A stretch of DNA of 64,000 nucleotides from Candidatus Melainabacteria bacterium. Lineage in GTDB: Bacteria > Cyanobacteriota > Vampirovibrionia > 2-02-FULL-35-15. The stretch covers positions 24,193-88,192 of the forward strand of contig JACPSL010000012.1 of NCBI GenBank assembly GCA_016193285.1, written 5' to 3'. Shown here in pieces: positions 7,182-16,498 of this stretch. The notes below the pieces were generated by a model that saw nothing but the letters and a program-made list of their open reading frames with translations, was not told the DNA's origin and searched no databases. The position numbers and the translations under genes were made by a program. Within the stretch, counting starts at the first letter, position 1. Every line of letters begins with the position of its first letter.

Positions 7182-8762
7182 CTATTCAATTTGTTTAGCA
7201 CCAAGTAAGTCTTTTATGCTTCTTGATAACTCATCATCATTGGAGGTTTCAAGGTTTCGAGGTTTCAAGGTTTCGAGATTTTGAAGTTTCGAGGTTTCTG
7301 AAATCTGAGCATGTGGTTCAACTTTAAATCTAATTACTTTTGGTTCTATATTAGTTGAGAGTTTAATAGCTCTAATTATCATTTCTTTCTTTTTTGTATC
7401 TTGTTCTAATCTTGGCAGAAACATATCTCTAGATAAACCAATCTCAGCAAGTTCACTAGATAAACTAATTAGATAACTTTCAGATTGATTAAGTAAAGTT
7501 TTTGTTGGGTTACTGTCTATTAGACTGATGGCTTGTTTCCATGAGGTTTCAAGGTTTTGAGGTTTTGAGGTTTCAAGGTTTTGAGGTTTTGAGGTTTCAA
7601 GGTTTTGAGGTTTCAAGGTTTCAAGGTTTTCAAGCTTTTCAATTCTTTCTTTTAACTCTGTCATAGAAACTAAAAAATCTTCATCAAGCATACTCATAAT
7701 CTCTACCATAAACTGTAACTCTTGACTTAGTGCAAATCGGAGCTTTGTCAATGCATCCTGTAGTTTGTCAATAATTTTTAGTAAATGCCCTTGTTTAACT
7801 TTTTCTAAGACATTTAAATCGTTTGATAATTCCTTACTTAATTCATTTCTACATTCAGGGTCAATTTTTGCTTTTGCTAGATCAATAATTAACTCTAGTA
7901 AATCTTTAAATATTTCACTTATATCTTTTCCAGTTTTAATTAACTCTTCAGCAAGATCTATAACTCTTTTTTTATTAAAAGTTAATATTGCTTCCATTAA
8001 TGTAAACAAAGCACTTCTTTCAACTGTTCCCAGAAGTTTAAATACTTCCTTTGAATCTATTGGTCTATCATCATCTTGTAGAACACTTATTTGATCTAAA
8101 AGTGATATTGCATCTCTCAAACAGCCAAGGGACTTCTTTGAAATAAAATTAATAATATTTTGATCAATGTTTATTTTTTCTTCTTTTGTAATTGCTTTAA
8201 TCTTGCTCTCAGTTTCAATTATTGATGCAGGCTTAAAATCAAACTTTTGACATCTGCTAATAATTGTTGGAATCACTTTGTATTCTTCTGTTGTAGCTAA
8301 AATAAAAATTACATTTTTTGGCGGTTCTTCAATTGTTTTTAAGAGTGCATTAAAAGCATGATCAGTAAGCATATGCACTTCATCAATAATATAAATTTTA
8401 AACCTGGATCCATATGTAACTAGTCCTACTCTGTTTATTAAATCTTCAGCGTCTTCTACCTTTCTATGGCTTGCAGCATCAATTTCTATTACATCAAGCG
8501 AGTTACCTTGAATGATTGATTTGCAGCTTAGACATTTATCACAAGGTTCTAACGTAATCCCAGACATACAATTTAGTGACTTAGCAAGTATTCTTGCTGT
8601 AGAGGTCTTTCCTGTACCACGTGGCCCGCAAAAAAGATAAGCATGAACAATTTTATTGTATAAAATTGCATTAGAAAGAGTTTTTCTAACAAACTCCTGT
8701 CCAATTATTTCAAACAATTTTTGTGGGCGATATTTTAAATATAAAGGTTGATATTGTTTCAT
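7182..8762 (-). CDS. dnaX: DNA polymerase III subunits gamma/tau
   Basis: A 526-residue clamp-loader ATPase. It shows LKYRPQKLFEIIGQE, Walker A GPRGTGKTSTARI near residue 48, the four-cysteine zinc module CMSG...CDKCLSC, the DEVH Walker B, and sensor 1 ILATTEE. Residues about 380-415 and the segment before the C-terminus are made of repeats of NLETSKPQ, encoded by 8-10 bp tandem repeats inside the gene, in the linker between the clamp-loader part and the C-terminal tau-like region. The start overlaps the pth stop by 4 bp (ATGA), so translation is coupled. Shorter than E. coli tau (643 residues), but the N-terminal core is complete. Confidence 0.95.
   Translation of the reverse strand: MKQYQPLYLKYRPQKLFEIIGQEFVRKTLSNAILYNKIVHAYLFCGPRGTGKTSTARILAKSLNCMSGITLEPCDKCLSCKSIIQGNSLDVIEIDAASHRKVEDAEDLINRVGLVTYGSRFKIYIIDEVHMLTDHAFNALLKTIEEPPKNVIFILATTEEYKVIPTIISRCQKFDFKPASIIETESKIKAITKEEKINIDQNIINFISKKSLGCLRDAISLLDQISVLQDDDRPIDSKEVFKLLGTVERSALFTLMEAILTFNKKRVIDLAEELIKTGKDISEIFKDLLELIIDLAKAKIDPECRNELSKELSNDLNVLEKVKQGHLLKIIDKLQDALTKLRFALSQELQFMVEIMSMLDEDFLVSMTELKERIEKLENLETLKPQNLETSKPQNLETSKPQNLETSWKQAISLIDSNPTKTLLNQSESYLISLSSELAEIGLSRDMFLPRLEQDTKKKEMIIRAIKLSTNIEPKVIRFKVEPHAQISETSKLQNLETLKPRNLETSNDDELSRSIKDLLGAKQIE
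7242..7300. repeat. In-frame tandem repeat in dnaX, copy block 1
   Basis: Repeats of GGTTTCAA/GGTTTCGA (7-10 bp units) encode KLQNLETLKPRNLETSN near the DnaX C-terminus. The same unit forms block 2 at 7542-7638. Confidence 0.85.
7542..7638. repeat. In-frame tandem repeat in dnaX, copy block 2
   Basis: About ten imperfect units of GAGGTTTCAAGGTTTT give a peptide built of NLETSKPQ octads. The frame stays open across the whole array. Confidence 0.9.
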
Positions 8763-9346
8763 ACTTTTATTTCTACTCCATTAAACTTATTCATGGCCTT
8801 TTCAATATTTTCATTTATTATTATCTCGATGGCATCTACTGAAATATCCACTACTTTTTTTACTAGCTTTTCTTCATTAGGCGTAAACTTCCTTAAAACA
8901 TAATCTGCCCTTATATCTCCACCAGGATCAGGTCCTATGCCAACTCTAAGTCTTGTAAATTCTTGTACACCTCCTAAAGACTGGATTATAGATTCTACAC
9001 CATGATGACCAGCTGCACTACTATTAAAAACAATTCTAATTTTTCCAAGATTTAGTGCTACTTCATCATGTACTACGATTAAATCTTTAGAATCAATCTT
9101 AAAGTAATTTAGTAATTTAACAACTGCATTCCCAGAATTATTCATGTATGTAGTTGGCCAAGCTAGGATAATATTGTAATTTTCTGTCTTTCCATGTCCA
9201 TACCAACAAAGAAGCTTTTTTTCTTTTTTCTTTGATATCTTATATTTTTTACTAAGAGTGTTAAGCACAGTAAAACCAATATTATGTCGAGTATCTTTAT
9301 ACTCTTCAGTTGGATTTCCAAGACCAATAATTAATTTAGTTAACAC
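8759..9346 (-). CDS. pth: Peptidyl-tRNA hydrolase
   Basis: A 195-residue Pth. Catalytic landmarks are present: KLIIGLGNPTEEYKDTRHNIGF with Asn and the catalytic His, WPTTYMNNSG, VVHDEVALNLGKIR with the conserved Asp, and the glycine-rich SAAGHHGVESI. It recycles peptidyl-tRNA released from stalled ribosomes. It starts with GTG inside the last codons of dxr (11-bp overlap) and ends in the dnaX start, so dxr-pth-dnaX form one tightly packed transcript. Confidence 0.95.
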   Translation of the reverse strand: MLTKLIIGLGNPTEEYKDTRHNIGFTVLNTLSKKYKISKKKEKKLLCWYGHGKTENYNIILAWPTTYMNNSGNAVVKLLNYFKIDSKDLIVVHDEVALNLGKIRIVFNSSAAGHHGVESIIQSLGGVQEFTRLRVGIGPDPGGDIRADYVLRKFTPNEEKLVKKVVDISVDAIEIIINENIEKAMNKFNGVEIKV

Positions 9347-10514
9347 TTACTTCTACTTTTACTTTTTTTCTTGTTTCATTATCTATCTCAATAATTTCTT
9401 CAAGTGATGCAGGAAGAGTTGGATTATGATTTTCTAGAGCTTGAGAAATAATTTTTTCAATACCACCGAAAGATATTTGTTCTTTTAAAAACATATCAAC
9501 AGCAACTTCATTTGCAGCATTTAGAACAATTGAATAACTTTTTCCTTTTGATGCAACCTCATAAGCTAGTTTTAAACATGGAAATTTATTGAGATCAGGC
9601 TTTTCAAACTCAAGTTTTCCAATAGATAACAAATCACAAAACAAGTTAAATGGTAATTCTTTTCTTTCAGGATAAAAAAGCGAGTATTGAATAGGAAGTC
9701 TCATATCAGTAGCACCAAGCTGTGCAATTATATTCCCGTCAATAAATTCAACTGCGCTGTGCATAATACTTTGAGGATGGATGTAAACATCGATTTGTTT
9801 TTCACTTAAATTAAAAAGAGTCATTGCTTCAATAACTTCTAATCCTTTATTCATGAGAGTTGCAGAGTCTACTGTAATTTTTTGTCCCATTACCCAAGTA
9901 GGATGTTTTAGTGCTTGCTCTTTTGTTGCTTTTTGTATTGCATTTGTTTCCCATGTTCTAAATGGACCGCCTGATGCTGTTAAAATAATTCTCTTTATTT
10001 TTTCTTTGGGGAGACGCCCTGTTGGGGCGTCTTTACCAATACATTGGTGAATTGCAACATGCTCGCTATCAAGTGGAATAATTTCACCATGGTTTTTTAT
10101 AAGTAATTCTTTAATTAAGCTTCCTGCAATTACTAAGGTTTCTTTATTTGCAAATGCTACTCTTTTTCCATAACTTAGTGCAGAAATTGTTGGCTTTAAA
10201 CCAAGCGATCCAACTAATCCGTTTACTACAATGTCACATGAGCAAGAGGAAATAAATTCGAGTCCAATATCTCCCCAGAAAATCTCAATGAGTGGATTTT
10301 TTAAAATTAACTTTAATTCTTGTGCTAAAGATAAGTCTTTTACAGATACAAATCTTGGCTTATGCTCTTTTACTTGCTCTGCTAAGAGCTGTGCATTTCC
10401 ACCTGCTGCTAAACCAATAACTTCAAAATCATCCTTAAATGCTGATATTACATCAAGAGTTTGTCTACCTATTGATCCTGTTGAGCCTAGGATTGCAATT
10501 TTTTTTTGTTTCAT
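9336..10514 (-). CDS. dxr: 1-deoxy-D-xylulose 5-phosphate reductoisomerase
   Basis: MEP-pathway enzyme of 392 residues. The NADPH motif ILGSTGSIGRQTLDVI is at the N-terminus, PLDSEHVAI gives the metal-binding Asp and Glu, then LTASGGPF, HPTWVMGQKITVDSATLMNKGLE split over the active site, and HPQSIMHSAVEF. The ATG at 10514 is chosen because the longer frame runs into a palindrome outside the gene. Between CIGK and KIKRIILTASGG there are about nine extra residues (DAPTGRLPK) encoded by a GACGCCC/GGGCGTC palindrome, an in-frame insertion next to the active-site loop. Confidence 0.94.
   Translation of the reverse strand: MKQKKIAILGSTGSIGRQTLDVISAFKDDFEVIGLAAGGNAQLLAEQVKEHKPRFVSVKDLSLAQELKLILKNPLIEIFWGDIGLEFISSCSCDIVVNGLVGSLGLKPTISALSYGKRVAFANKETLVIAGSLIKELLIKNHGEIIPLDSEHVAIHQCIGKDAPTGRLPKEKIKRIILTASGGPFRTWETNAIQKATKEQALKHPTWVMGQKITVDSATLMNKGLEVIEAMTLFNLSEKQIDVYIHPQSIMHSAVEFIDGNIIAQLGATDMRLPIQYSLFYPERKELPFNLFCDLLSIGKLEFEKPDLNKFPCLKLAYEVASKGKSYSIVLNAANEVAVDMFLKEQISFGGIEKIISQALENHNPTLPASLEEIIEIDNETRKKVKVEVSVN
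10011..10033. repeat. GAGACGCCC...GGGCGTCT palindrome inside dxr
   Basis: Perfect eight-base arms (AGACGCCC / GGGCGTCT) with a five-base centre, read in frame. Same family as 19820-19840 and 54433-54459. Confidence 0.85.
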
Positions 10515-10525
10515 ATAGTTTATTT

Positions 10526-10547
10526 GGGCAGACACACAGGTCTGCCC
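10526..10547. repeat. GGGCAGAC...GTCTGCCC palindrome between dxr and valS
   Basis: Perfect eight-base arms around ACACAG, followed by TTACA. It separates the valS stop from the dxr start on the same strand and could form a hairpin in the mRNA. Confidence 0.8.
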
Positions 10548-10552
10548 TTACA

Positions 10553-13252
10553 TTATTTCAGAAGCCCTATCTGCTCGTTAATTATTTTTATCTGGTTTTC
10601 AAGTTCTGAGACTCTGTTCTTAACTTCATCTATTTTATCCTGAGCAGCATTGTTAACAAAGTTTGAATTATTAAGCTTTGTTTTTTGATTTTCTAGCTCT
10701 TTTTCAAACTGACCTTTTCTTTTGTTTAAGTTGTTTAACATATTGTCAAGATCAACAAGACCTGATAGTGGAATTAAGATTCTTGTATTTCCAATAAGTG
10801 CTCCAGTTGAAGGTTTTATTGGATGAAAGTCACTTAAAATATCTAAATCAGACTGAGTAAGAGTTTTAATAAATTTTGATGAACTCTCAAGTGCGAGTTT
10901 TTCAAGTTTATCTTTAGTAAATAATTTAACTTCTATTTTCTTTGACCAGGGAATTCCAGAAGTTTGTCTTAAATTTCTAATTGCTTCAGTAGTTTCAATT
11001 ACATGGCCAAGGCTGTCTATAACTTCGTTATCTAAAAATTCTGTTTTAGCATTTGGATAACTAGCATTAGAAATCAATCCCGATTGTTTTAACATCTCCC
11101 ATATTTCTTCTGTAATAAATGGCATAATAGGATGCAGTACTCTTGTAATTCCACTTACTATATAAAAAAGGATTTTTTGAGTTGATTCTTTTAAATCAGG
11201 ATCAACTAACTGGCTTTTTGCTATTTCAATATACCAATCACAAAATTGATTCCAGGTAAACTTATAAATTTGATCTGCAAAATATGTAAACTGATACTCA
11301 GTAAAACACAACTTAGTATTACAAAGCAACTCAGTATATTTATGAAGTATCCAACGGTCTGCTATGGTAAGTTTTTTCTTGTCTAAGTTATTTAAATCAA
11401 GTTCATATTTTTTTTCTTTATCTAAATTTTGCAGGACAAATCTAACCGCGTTCCATAATTTATTTGCAAATCTTTTATATTGTTCAAGAGTATCTGATTC
11501 CCACTTTCCATCTTTATCTTTTCTCCCTGGGAAGCGGACATCCTGATTCCCAGTTACTCCAAGACTAAAATACCAAAACCTGGTTGCATCAGCTCCATAT
11601 TTTTCAATCATTTCAAGTGGATCAATTGCATTGCCTTTTGATTTTGACATTCTTTTCCCGTCTGGTGTCTGAATTACAGGATGAATTAATACTTCTTTAA
11701 ATGGAACTTGACCAGTAAACTCTAAACTCATAAAAACCATTCTTGAAACCCAAAGATTAATTATTTCTCTTGCTGTTGCTAAAATACTTGTTGGATAAAA
11801 AGTTTTAAAATAATTGTTCGCCGGTTTGTTCTCATCTGGCCACCCTAATGTCACAAAAGGCCATAGTGCAGAACTAAACCATGTGTCTAAAACATCTGGG
11901 TCCTGAGTATAGTTTCCCACATCTTTTGGAGGCTCTTCAGAAACGTAGATCTCACTTGTTCCCTTCCTATACCATACCGGTATCTGATGTCCCCACCAAA
12001 GCTGTCTTGATATGCACCAATCTTTAATATTTTTTAACCAGTTTAAATAATGATCTTTGTATCTTTCAGGAATAAATTTTATTTTCTTATCTTCTACAAC
12101 TTTAATAGCTGGTTTAACAAGTGGCTCCATTTTTATGTACCACTGAAGAGATAAGTACGGCTCAATTACTGCCCCACACCTATCATGCTTGATTGAAGGT
12201 TGATTATATTCTTCAATTTTTTTTATCAGATTAAGCTCTTCAAGTTTTTGAATAGTTATTTCTCTTGCTTTAAACCTGTCTTGATTTACTATTTCACTTG
12301 GTATGCCAAGATTTTCTTTGTCTTGGATTTTCCCATTTGGTGACAAGATTTCAGGAAATTCTTTAAGATCTTTATTTCTCTCAAAAATTTCATAGTCAGC
12401 AATGTCATGAGCAGGAGTAATTTTTAAACAACCAGTTCCAAAATTAATTTCAATTGTAGAATCTGAAATGATTGGAATTTGTTTATTTAGTAAAGGCAGG
12501 GTCACCCTGCCTCCTGCAAGTTTCTTATATCTTCCATCATTTGGATTTACTGCTACAGCAATATCTCCAAACATTGTCTCTGGGCGTGTTGTAGCTACAG
12601 TAAGCCCGCCTTTTGAAATATCTTTAATATCAAATGGATATAAAATATAATAAAGTTTTCCTTTTATTTGTTCAGTTTCTACTTCTAGATCACTTATGCT
12701 TGTTAAACATTTAGGACACCAGTTAACTATTCTTTTTCCTCTGTAAATCAGTTCTTTTTTATAAAGTTCTACAAATACTTTTCTGATTGCTTTTGTGTAA
12801 TTTTTATCCATTGTAAAAACCAGGCGATCATAATCCATAAAACAACCTAGTTTTTTCATTTGATCAATGATTTCATTTCCATGTTTTTCTTTCCATTTCC
12901 AGACATAGTTTAAAAATTCTTCTCTTCCTAAATTTTCTTTTCTCTTTTTCTCATTTTTTAAAATATCCCTTTCAACTAAAACTTGTGTTGCAATACCAGC
13001 ATGATCTGTCCCACCTTGCCAAAGAACGTTTTTCCCATTCATTTTGTGGTATCTGATTAAAACATCTTGAATAGTATCCCCAAATGCATGACCCATGTGA
13101 AGATTTCCAGTAACATTTGGCGGCGGGAGTGCAATTGAAAAGTTTTCCTTAGTTGAAATAATTTCGGACTTAAAAAGTTTTTCACTCAACCAAATCTTTA
13201 GCCATTTTTCTTCAACTTCTTTTGGATTATAGGTTTTAGAGAGATCGTGCAT
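10553..13252 (-). CDS. valS: Valyl-tRNA synthetase
   Basis: A class I synthetase of 899 residues from the ATG at 13252 (905 from the upstream GTG at 13270). Signatures are ALPPPNVTGNLHMGHAF (HIGH box), the CP1 editing domain with TTRPETMFGD, and KRMSKSKGNAIDP (KMSKS box); a C-terminal coiled coil (about 60 residues, rich in Lys/Glu/Asn) is typical of ValRS. An in-frame palindrome adds GGRVTLP in the editing domain. A TATAGT box ends 5 nt before the GTG, so a leaderless GTG start is possible. Divergent from cutA. Confidence 0.95.
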   Translation of the reverse strand: MHDLSKTYNPKEVEEKWLKIWLSEKLFKSEIISTKENFSIALPPPNVTGNLHMGHAFGDTIQDVLIRYHKMNGKNVLWQGGTDHAGIATQVLVERDILKNEKKRKENLGREEFLNYVWKWKEKHGNEIIDQMKKLGCFMDYDRLVFTMDKNYTKAIRKVFVELYKKELIYRGKRIVNWCPKCLTSISDLEVETEQIKGKLYYILYPFDIKDISKGGLTVATTRPETMFGDIAVAVNPNDGRYKKLAGGRVTLPLLNKQIPIISDSTIEINFGTGCLKITPAHDIADYEIFERNKDLKEFPEILSPNGKIQDKENLGIPSEIVNQDRFKAREITIQKLEELNLIKKIEEYNQPSIKHDRCGAVIEPYLSLQWYIKMEPLVKPAIKVVEDKKIKFIPERYKDHYLNWLKNIKDWCISRQLWWGHQIPVWYRKGTSEIYVSEEPPKDVGNYTQDPDVLDTWFSSALWPFVTLGWPDENKPANNYFKTFYPTSILATAREIINLWVSRMVFMSLEFTGQVPFKEVLIHPVIQTPDGKRMSKSKGNAIDPLEMIEKYGADATRFWYFSLGVTGNQDVRFPGRKDKDGKWESDTLEQYKRFANKLWNAVRFVLQNLDKEKKYELDLNNLDKKKLTIADRWILHKYTELLCNTKLCFTEYQFTYFADQIYKFTWNQFCDWYIEIAKSQLVDPDLKESTQKILFYIVSGITRVLHPIMPFITEEIWEMLKQSGLISNASYPNAKTEFLDNEVIDSLGHVIETTEAIRNLRQTSGIPWSKKIEVKLFTKDKLEKLALESSSKFIKTLTQSDLDILSDFHPIKPSTGALIGNTRILIPLSGLVDLDNMLNNLNKRKGQFEKELENQKTKLNNSNFVNNAAQDKIDEVKNRVSELENQIKIINEQIGLLK
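12496..12512. repeat. GGCAGGGT-C-ACCCTGCC palindrome inside valS
   Basis: Eight-base perfect arms around one base, in frame within the editing domain. It encodes the extra GGRVTLP segment between KKLA and LLNKQ. Confidence 0.75.
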
Positions 13253-13275
13253 CTTTTTTACAGAAATCACTAAAT

Positions 13276-13281
13276 ACTATA
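13276..13281 (-). promoter_or_regulatory. -10 box five nt before the upstream GTG of valS
   Basis: TATAGT on the minus strand is followed by ATTTA and GTG. A start here would give an mRNA beginning at or next to the GTG. Confidence 0.4.
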
Positions 13282-13320
13282 CAATGCGGGGTGTGGTAAT
13301 ATTTTCTTTGGGGTAAAAAA

Positions 13321-13665
13321 ATGCCTGCTCTTGATAAAGATCCAATTATAGTTTTTGTAACTACTAAAGATGTTACAGAAGCTGAAAAAATTGCAGGTGA
13401 ACTTGTAAAAGATGGTTTAGCTGCTTGTGTAAATATTATAAATAAGGTCAGATCAATTTACAGATGGCAGGGAGAGATTTGCAGAGATGCAGAAGCTCTT
13501 TGCATAATTAAAACAGTAAAAGGGAATTTCGGAGCCTTAAAAGATAAAGTTAAGTCAATGCATAGCTACACAGTTCCAGAAGTTATTGGGTTGCCTATAG
13601 ATATTGGATCTGAAAAATATTTAAAATGGCTTGTAAAAGAGGCTAAAGTACTGGCAAAAACGTAA
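13321..13665 (+). CDS. cutA: Divalent-cation tolerance protein CutA
   Basis: A 114-residue ferredoxin-like trimeric protein. VFVTTKDVTEAEKIAGELVKDGLAACVNI at the N-terminus, IYRWQGEI in the middle and HSYTVPEVIGLPI near residue 82 are the CutA signature. The family is linked to copper and other metal tolerance, though its cellular role is not settled. Full length, with no signal peptide, so cytoplasmic. Reads away from valS. Confidence 0.95.
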   Translation: MPALDKDPIIVFVTTKDVTEAEKIAGELVKDGLAACVNIINKVRSIYRWQGEICRDAEALCIIKTVKGNFGALKDKVKSMHSYTVPEVIGLPIDIGSEKYLKWLVKEAKVLAKT

Positions 13666-13757
13666 ATTCACAAAAGTTTAGCTTTTACGAACCTGGACAA
13701 AAATAAAAACATCTTATAGAATTACAAATTAATTCAAGGAAATAAACAAAGGAGTTT

Positions 13758-15365
13758 ATGAGTATACAATTAGGTGCAGTACTTCACTGCTATCAACCTA
13801 TTAGAAATATGTCCGATGTTGCTTTTATTCCTTTAAAACTAAGACTCAATGATAAGGCAATAGGAGCAAGAAACTTAATTCCACATGCTGATGGAAAAGA
13901 AGCAACTGACTGGAATATTAGAGAAATAACTCCTCAATGTTATGAGGCTCTTGCTAAAGGAGGGGTATTTAAAGCATTAGCTTTTAATTTTGGACCAACT
14001 TTATTAAAGGATTTATGGATGCATGCTCCTCTCGTATACGACAAGATAATAGAAAGTGAAAAAGCTAGCACTGATAGATTTGAAGGACATAGCAATGCAC
14101 TTGCCCAGGCTTCTCCAAACCATGCAATATTGCCACTTGCAAAAAATGGAGATAAGCTTACTCATATACGTTGGGCACTTGCAGAATATGAAATGCACTA
14201 TAAAAAACGTCCTGAAGGAGTCTGGCTCCCTGAAACTGCAGTAGATGAAGGAACCTTAGCTTTGCTTGCTGATGAAGGGATAAAATATACAATACTTTCT
14301 CCAACACAAGCAAAGCAATTTAGAAAAATTGGCAGTGATGACAAGAGTTGGCAGGATGCTGGATGGGAAGGGAAAAATGTTGATCCTTCTTATGCTTATA
14401 AAGTTCATTTTAAAGACGAGAAGTACAAAAACAAAAATATAAATGTATTCTTTTATGATCATAAATTCCAAAATAATATAGCATTTCCAAATGGAAGCGA
14501 TAGTTGGGTATATGATAGGAGTGAAAATTTCTTACATAGATGGTTTGGAGCACGAGGTGATTTTAAACATTTTGGAATAGATGGAGAAACATTTGGCTGG
14601 CACCAAAAAGGGAAAGCATCTTTACTTGCTGGCGCAGTAAATATTATTGATACCAAAAAGAAAGATTGGCAGAGTGCTGAGTTTATGAACTATGGTTTGT
14701 TCCTTGAAAAAAATCCTCCACAAATGGAAGTACAAATATACAATAACTCTTCCTGGAGCTGTGATGTAGAGCTTAACAGATGGGGACAACTTGTAAGAGA
14801 AGAAAAGGAACAGAATGGAAATAAGTGGCTTGAAGACAGATATTCTCTTTATGGAATTACTCATTGGCATCCGTCTTGGAGAGTACAATTTAGAAATGCA
14901 CTTGATTCTTTAAACACAAGTCTTAAGCTTGTATATGAAAAGAATGCGCCCAAATATTTTAAGGATCCAGAAAAGGCTGCTCTAGACTATGGTCTTGTAG
15001 TTTCAAATTCAAGATCTTTTTATGAGTTTTTTGATCTTCATAAAAAGCCAAATGCAGATATTGACAAGGCCTATAAGCTTCTTGAAATGCAAAAATTCAT
15101 GAAGTACATGTTTACAAGCTGTGGGTGGTTTCATGAATATGTAGGCAGAATTGAACCGTTTACTAATTTTATTTGTGCTAACAGTGCTATAAGAATAGGT
15201 AGAGAATTTGAGTTTGAGTCTCAAGCTGAAATTGAAGAGATTTTTCTTAACTCGCTTTCTCCTGATATGGCGCAGTCTTACAAACGAGCAAAGGAAGAAA
15301 ATGATAAATGGAGCACTAAGCTTGATTCTTTACAACCCCAGCCTCAGATAAGGACTGCTGCATAG
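13758..15365 (+). CDS. Glycoside hydrolase family 57 protein
   Basis: A 535-residue protein. LGAVLHCYQPI at the start, and GVWLPETAVDEGTLALLADEGI near residues 155-176 with the family's nucleophile Glu in LPE, then a histidine-containing FGIDGETFGWHQKGKASLL segment near residue 280 that would carry the catalytic Asp/Glu pair, identify GH57 (amylopullulanase, branching enzyme or 4-alpha-glucanotransferase group). It probably acts on alpha-glucan in the cytoplasm, since no signal peptide is seen. A strong AAAGGAG ribosome site precedes the ATG. The substrate is not determinable by eye. Confidence 0.85.
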   Translation: MSIQLGAVLHCYQPIRNMSDVAFIPLKLRLNDKAIGARNLIPHADGKEATDWNIREITPQCYEALAKGGVFKALAFNFGPTLLKDLWMHAPLVYDKIIESEKASTDRFEGHSNALAQASPNHAILPLAKNGDKLTHIRWALAEYEMHYKKRPEGVWLPETAVDEGTLALLADEGIKYTILSPTQAKQFRKIGSDDKSWQDAGWEGKNVDPSYAYKVHFKDEKYKNKNINVFFYDHKFQNNIAFPNGSDSWVYDRSENFLHRWFGARGDFKHFGIDGETFGWHQKGKASLLAGAVNIIDTKKKDWQSAEFMNYGLFLEKNPPQMEVQIYNNSSWSCDVELNRWGQLVREEKEQNGNKWLEDRYSLYGITHWHPSWRVQFRNALDSLNTSLKLVYEKNAPKYFKDPEKAALDYGLVVSNSRSFYEFFDLHKKPNADIDKAYKLLEMQKFMKYMFTSCGWFHEYVGRIEPFTNFICANSAIRIGREFEFESQAEIEEIFLNSLSPDMAQSYKRAKEENDKWSTKLDSLQPQPQIRTAA

Positions 15366-15499
15366 ATAAAATAAATTTAATCTGCCTTGCTCTAGACAAA
15401 TATGTAAGCAACCTTTACAATAAACCTTAATTGTTTGTGATGACTTGGAACAACTTGTGGCAAAAGGAATTCATATACACATAACAAAGGAGTAAGTGT

Positions 15500-16156
15500 A
15501 TGGGGATAGCATCAGTAGGAAGACTAGGTAACCAAGTAGGTTTCCAAGGAAGGCTTCATATTCCGAACATAGGACATGAAGAAGTCCATGAACTTTATAC
15601 AACTGAGCCAGCTACAGAAGTTGGAAAACCAAAAGATGGTTGGGTAATACTTAGAGTTGATCATGTTTTAATTACTAATTCAAATCAAGATGATGGGATT
15701 TATCGTGTTGAAATAAATCCAGCCTTTCAAAACTTTGCAACTTTTAATAACAAATCACAGGATTTAAAAAAACTTGAAGAAGAACTTTTCCACTTGCTAC
15801 AACAAGAAAATGTAAATCGAGTCATTTTTAGTTTCAATGATTGCAAAGGAGTAGACAGATTAAAAATTAATGGAGATTATAACTTAGTAGATGAAACTCT
15901 TAAAAGTCCAGATGGCCGTGAGTATATGGAAAAGTTAATGTTTCGTGCTCTAGCAAGAGCAATAAGTTTAGGAAAAGAGTTTACAATTATTCACCTAGAA
16001 CCAAGTCTTTACGGAGAAGGCAAAGGCGCGCTTTTATTTAATTCTCTTGTACATAAAACATTAGCTGATGTAATTAAATTTGAAAGTGGTGACTTACCTG
16101 CTAGAAATCAAGAAGCTAAAGGTCTTCCTCTATCTTCAGACTATTACTTGGGATAA
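15500..16156 (+). CDS. Unknown protein, 218 residues
   Basis: The ATG follows a strong AAAGGAG site, and codon use matches the neighbours. The protein has a short Gly-rich N-terminus without a signal peptide, then a mixed alpha/beta body; the middle (LFHLLQQENVNRVIFSF) looks like a helix-strand unit and the end is helical. I do not recognise any family. It lies between the GH57 enzyme and rpaB, all on the same strand but with long gaps, so each probably has its own promoter. Confidence 0.6.
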   Translation: MGIASVGRLGNQVGFQGRLHIPNIGHEEVHELYTTEPATEVGKPKDGWVILRVDHVLITNSNQDDGIYRVEINPAFQNFATFNNKSQDLKKLEEELFHLLQQENVNRVIFSFNDCKGVDRLKINGDYNLVDETLKSPDGREYMEKLMFRALARAISLGKEFTIIHLEPSLYGEGKGALLFNSLVHKTLADVIKFESGDLPARNQEAKGLPLSSDYYLG

Positions 16157-16498
16157 ATAAACTTACCAGTCTTAAAAAAATTTTATCTATTTTGTTTTTA
16201 TAATCTCTGACAAGGATTTAAGATTTAGCTAGTACTCGTTCGTCAACAAATCTTCTTTGGCCGGAGCGAGTTCATAAAGCTTCTTAATTGTATTTTTATC
16301 TCGCTATTGCTATTTTGGACAGAGCTTAAGCAGATAATAACAATAGTTAATACTAGAAAAATCAATGTCTTTTGAGTAATTTTTAAGGGTTTACAATAAA
16401 ACACAGACTGTTCATATTTCTTAACATGGGATATATTAGTGGTTAAATAAGATAAGCATAGTTCACAAATTTAAATTTATTTACTGGAGTGCAACTTT
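16157..16498. other. 342-bp gap upstream of rpaB, with one hairpin
   Basis: No coding frame is credible here. The gap holds a hairpin at 16234-16271 (ACTCGTTC pairing with GAGCGAGT, including one G-T pair, around a 22-base loop) and a possible -10 TACAAT at 16392-16397 inside TTTACAATAAA. The same 11-mer TTTACAATAAA occurs upstream of the 15500 gene (15412-15422). The long leader suggests regulated expression of rpaB. Confidence 0.45.

Noticed and set aside
6737..7204. Minus-strand frame rich in Val-Gly repeats
   Set aside because: It is the reverse of the Pro-Thr linker of the secreted protein; a shadow.
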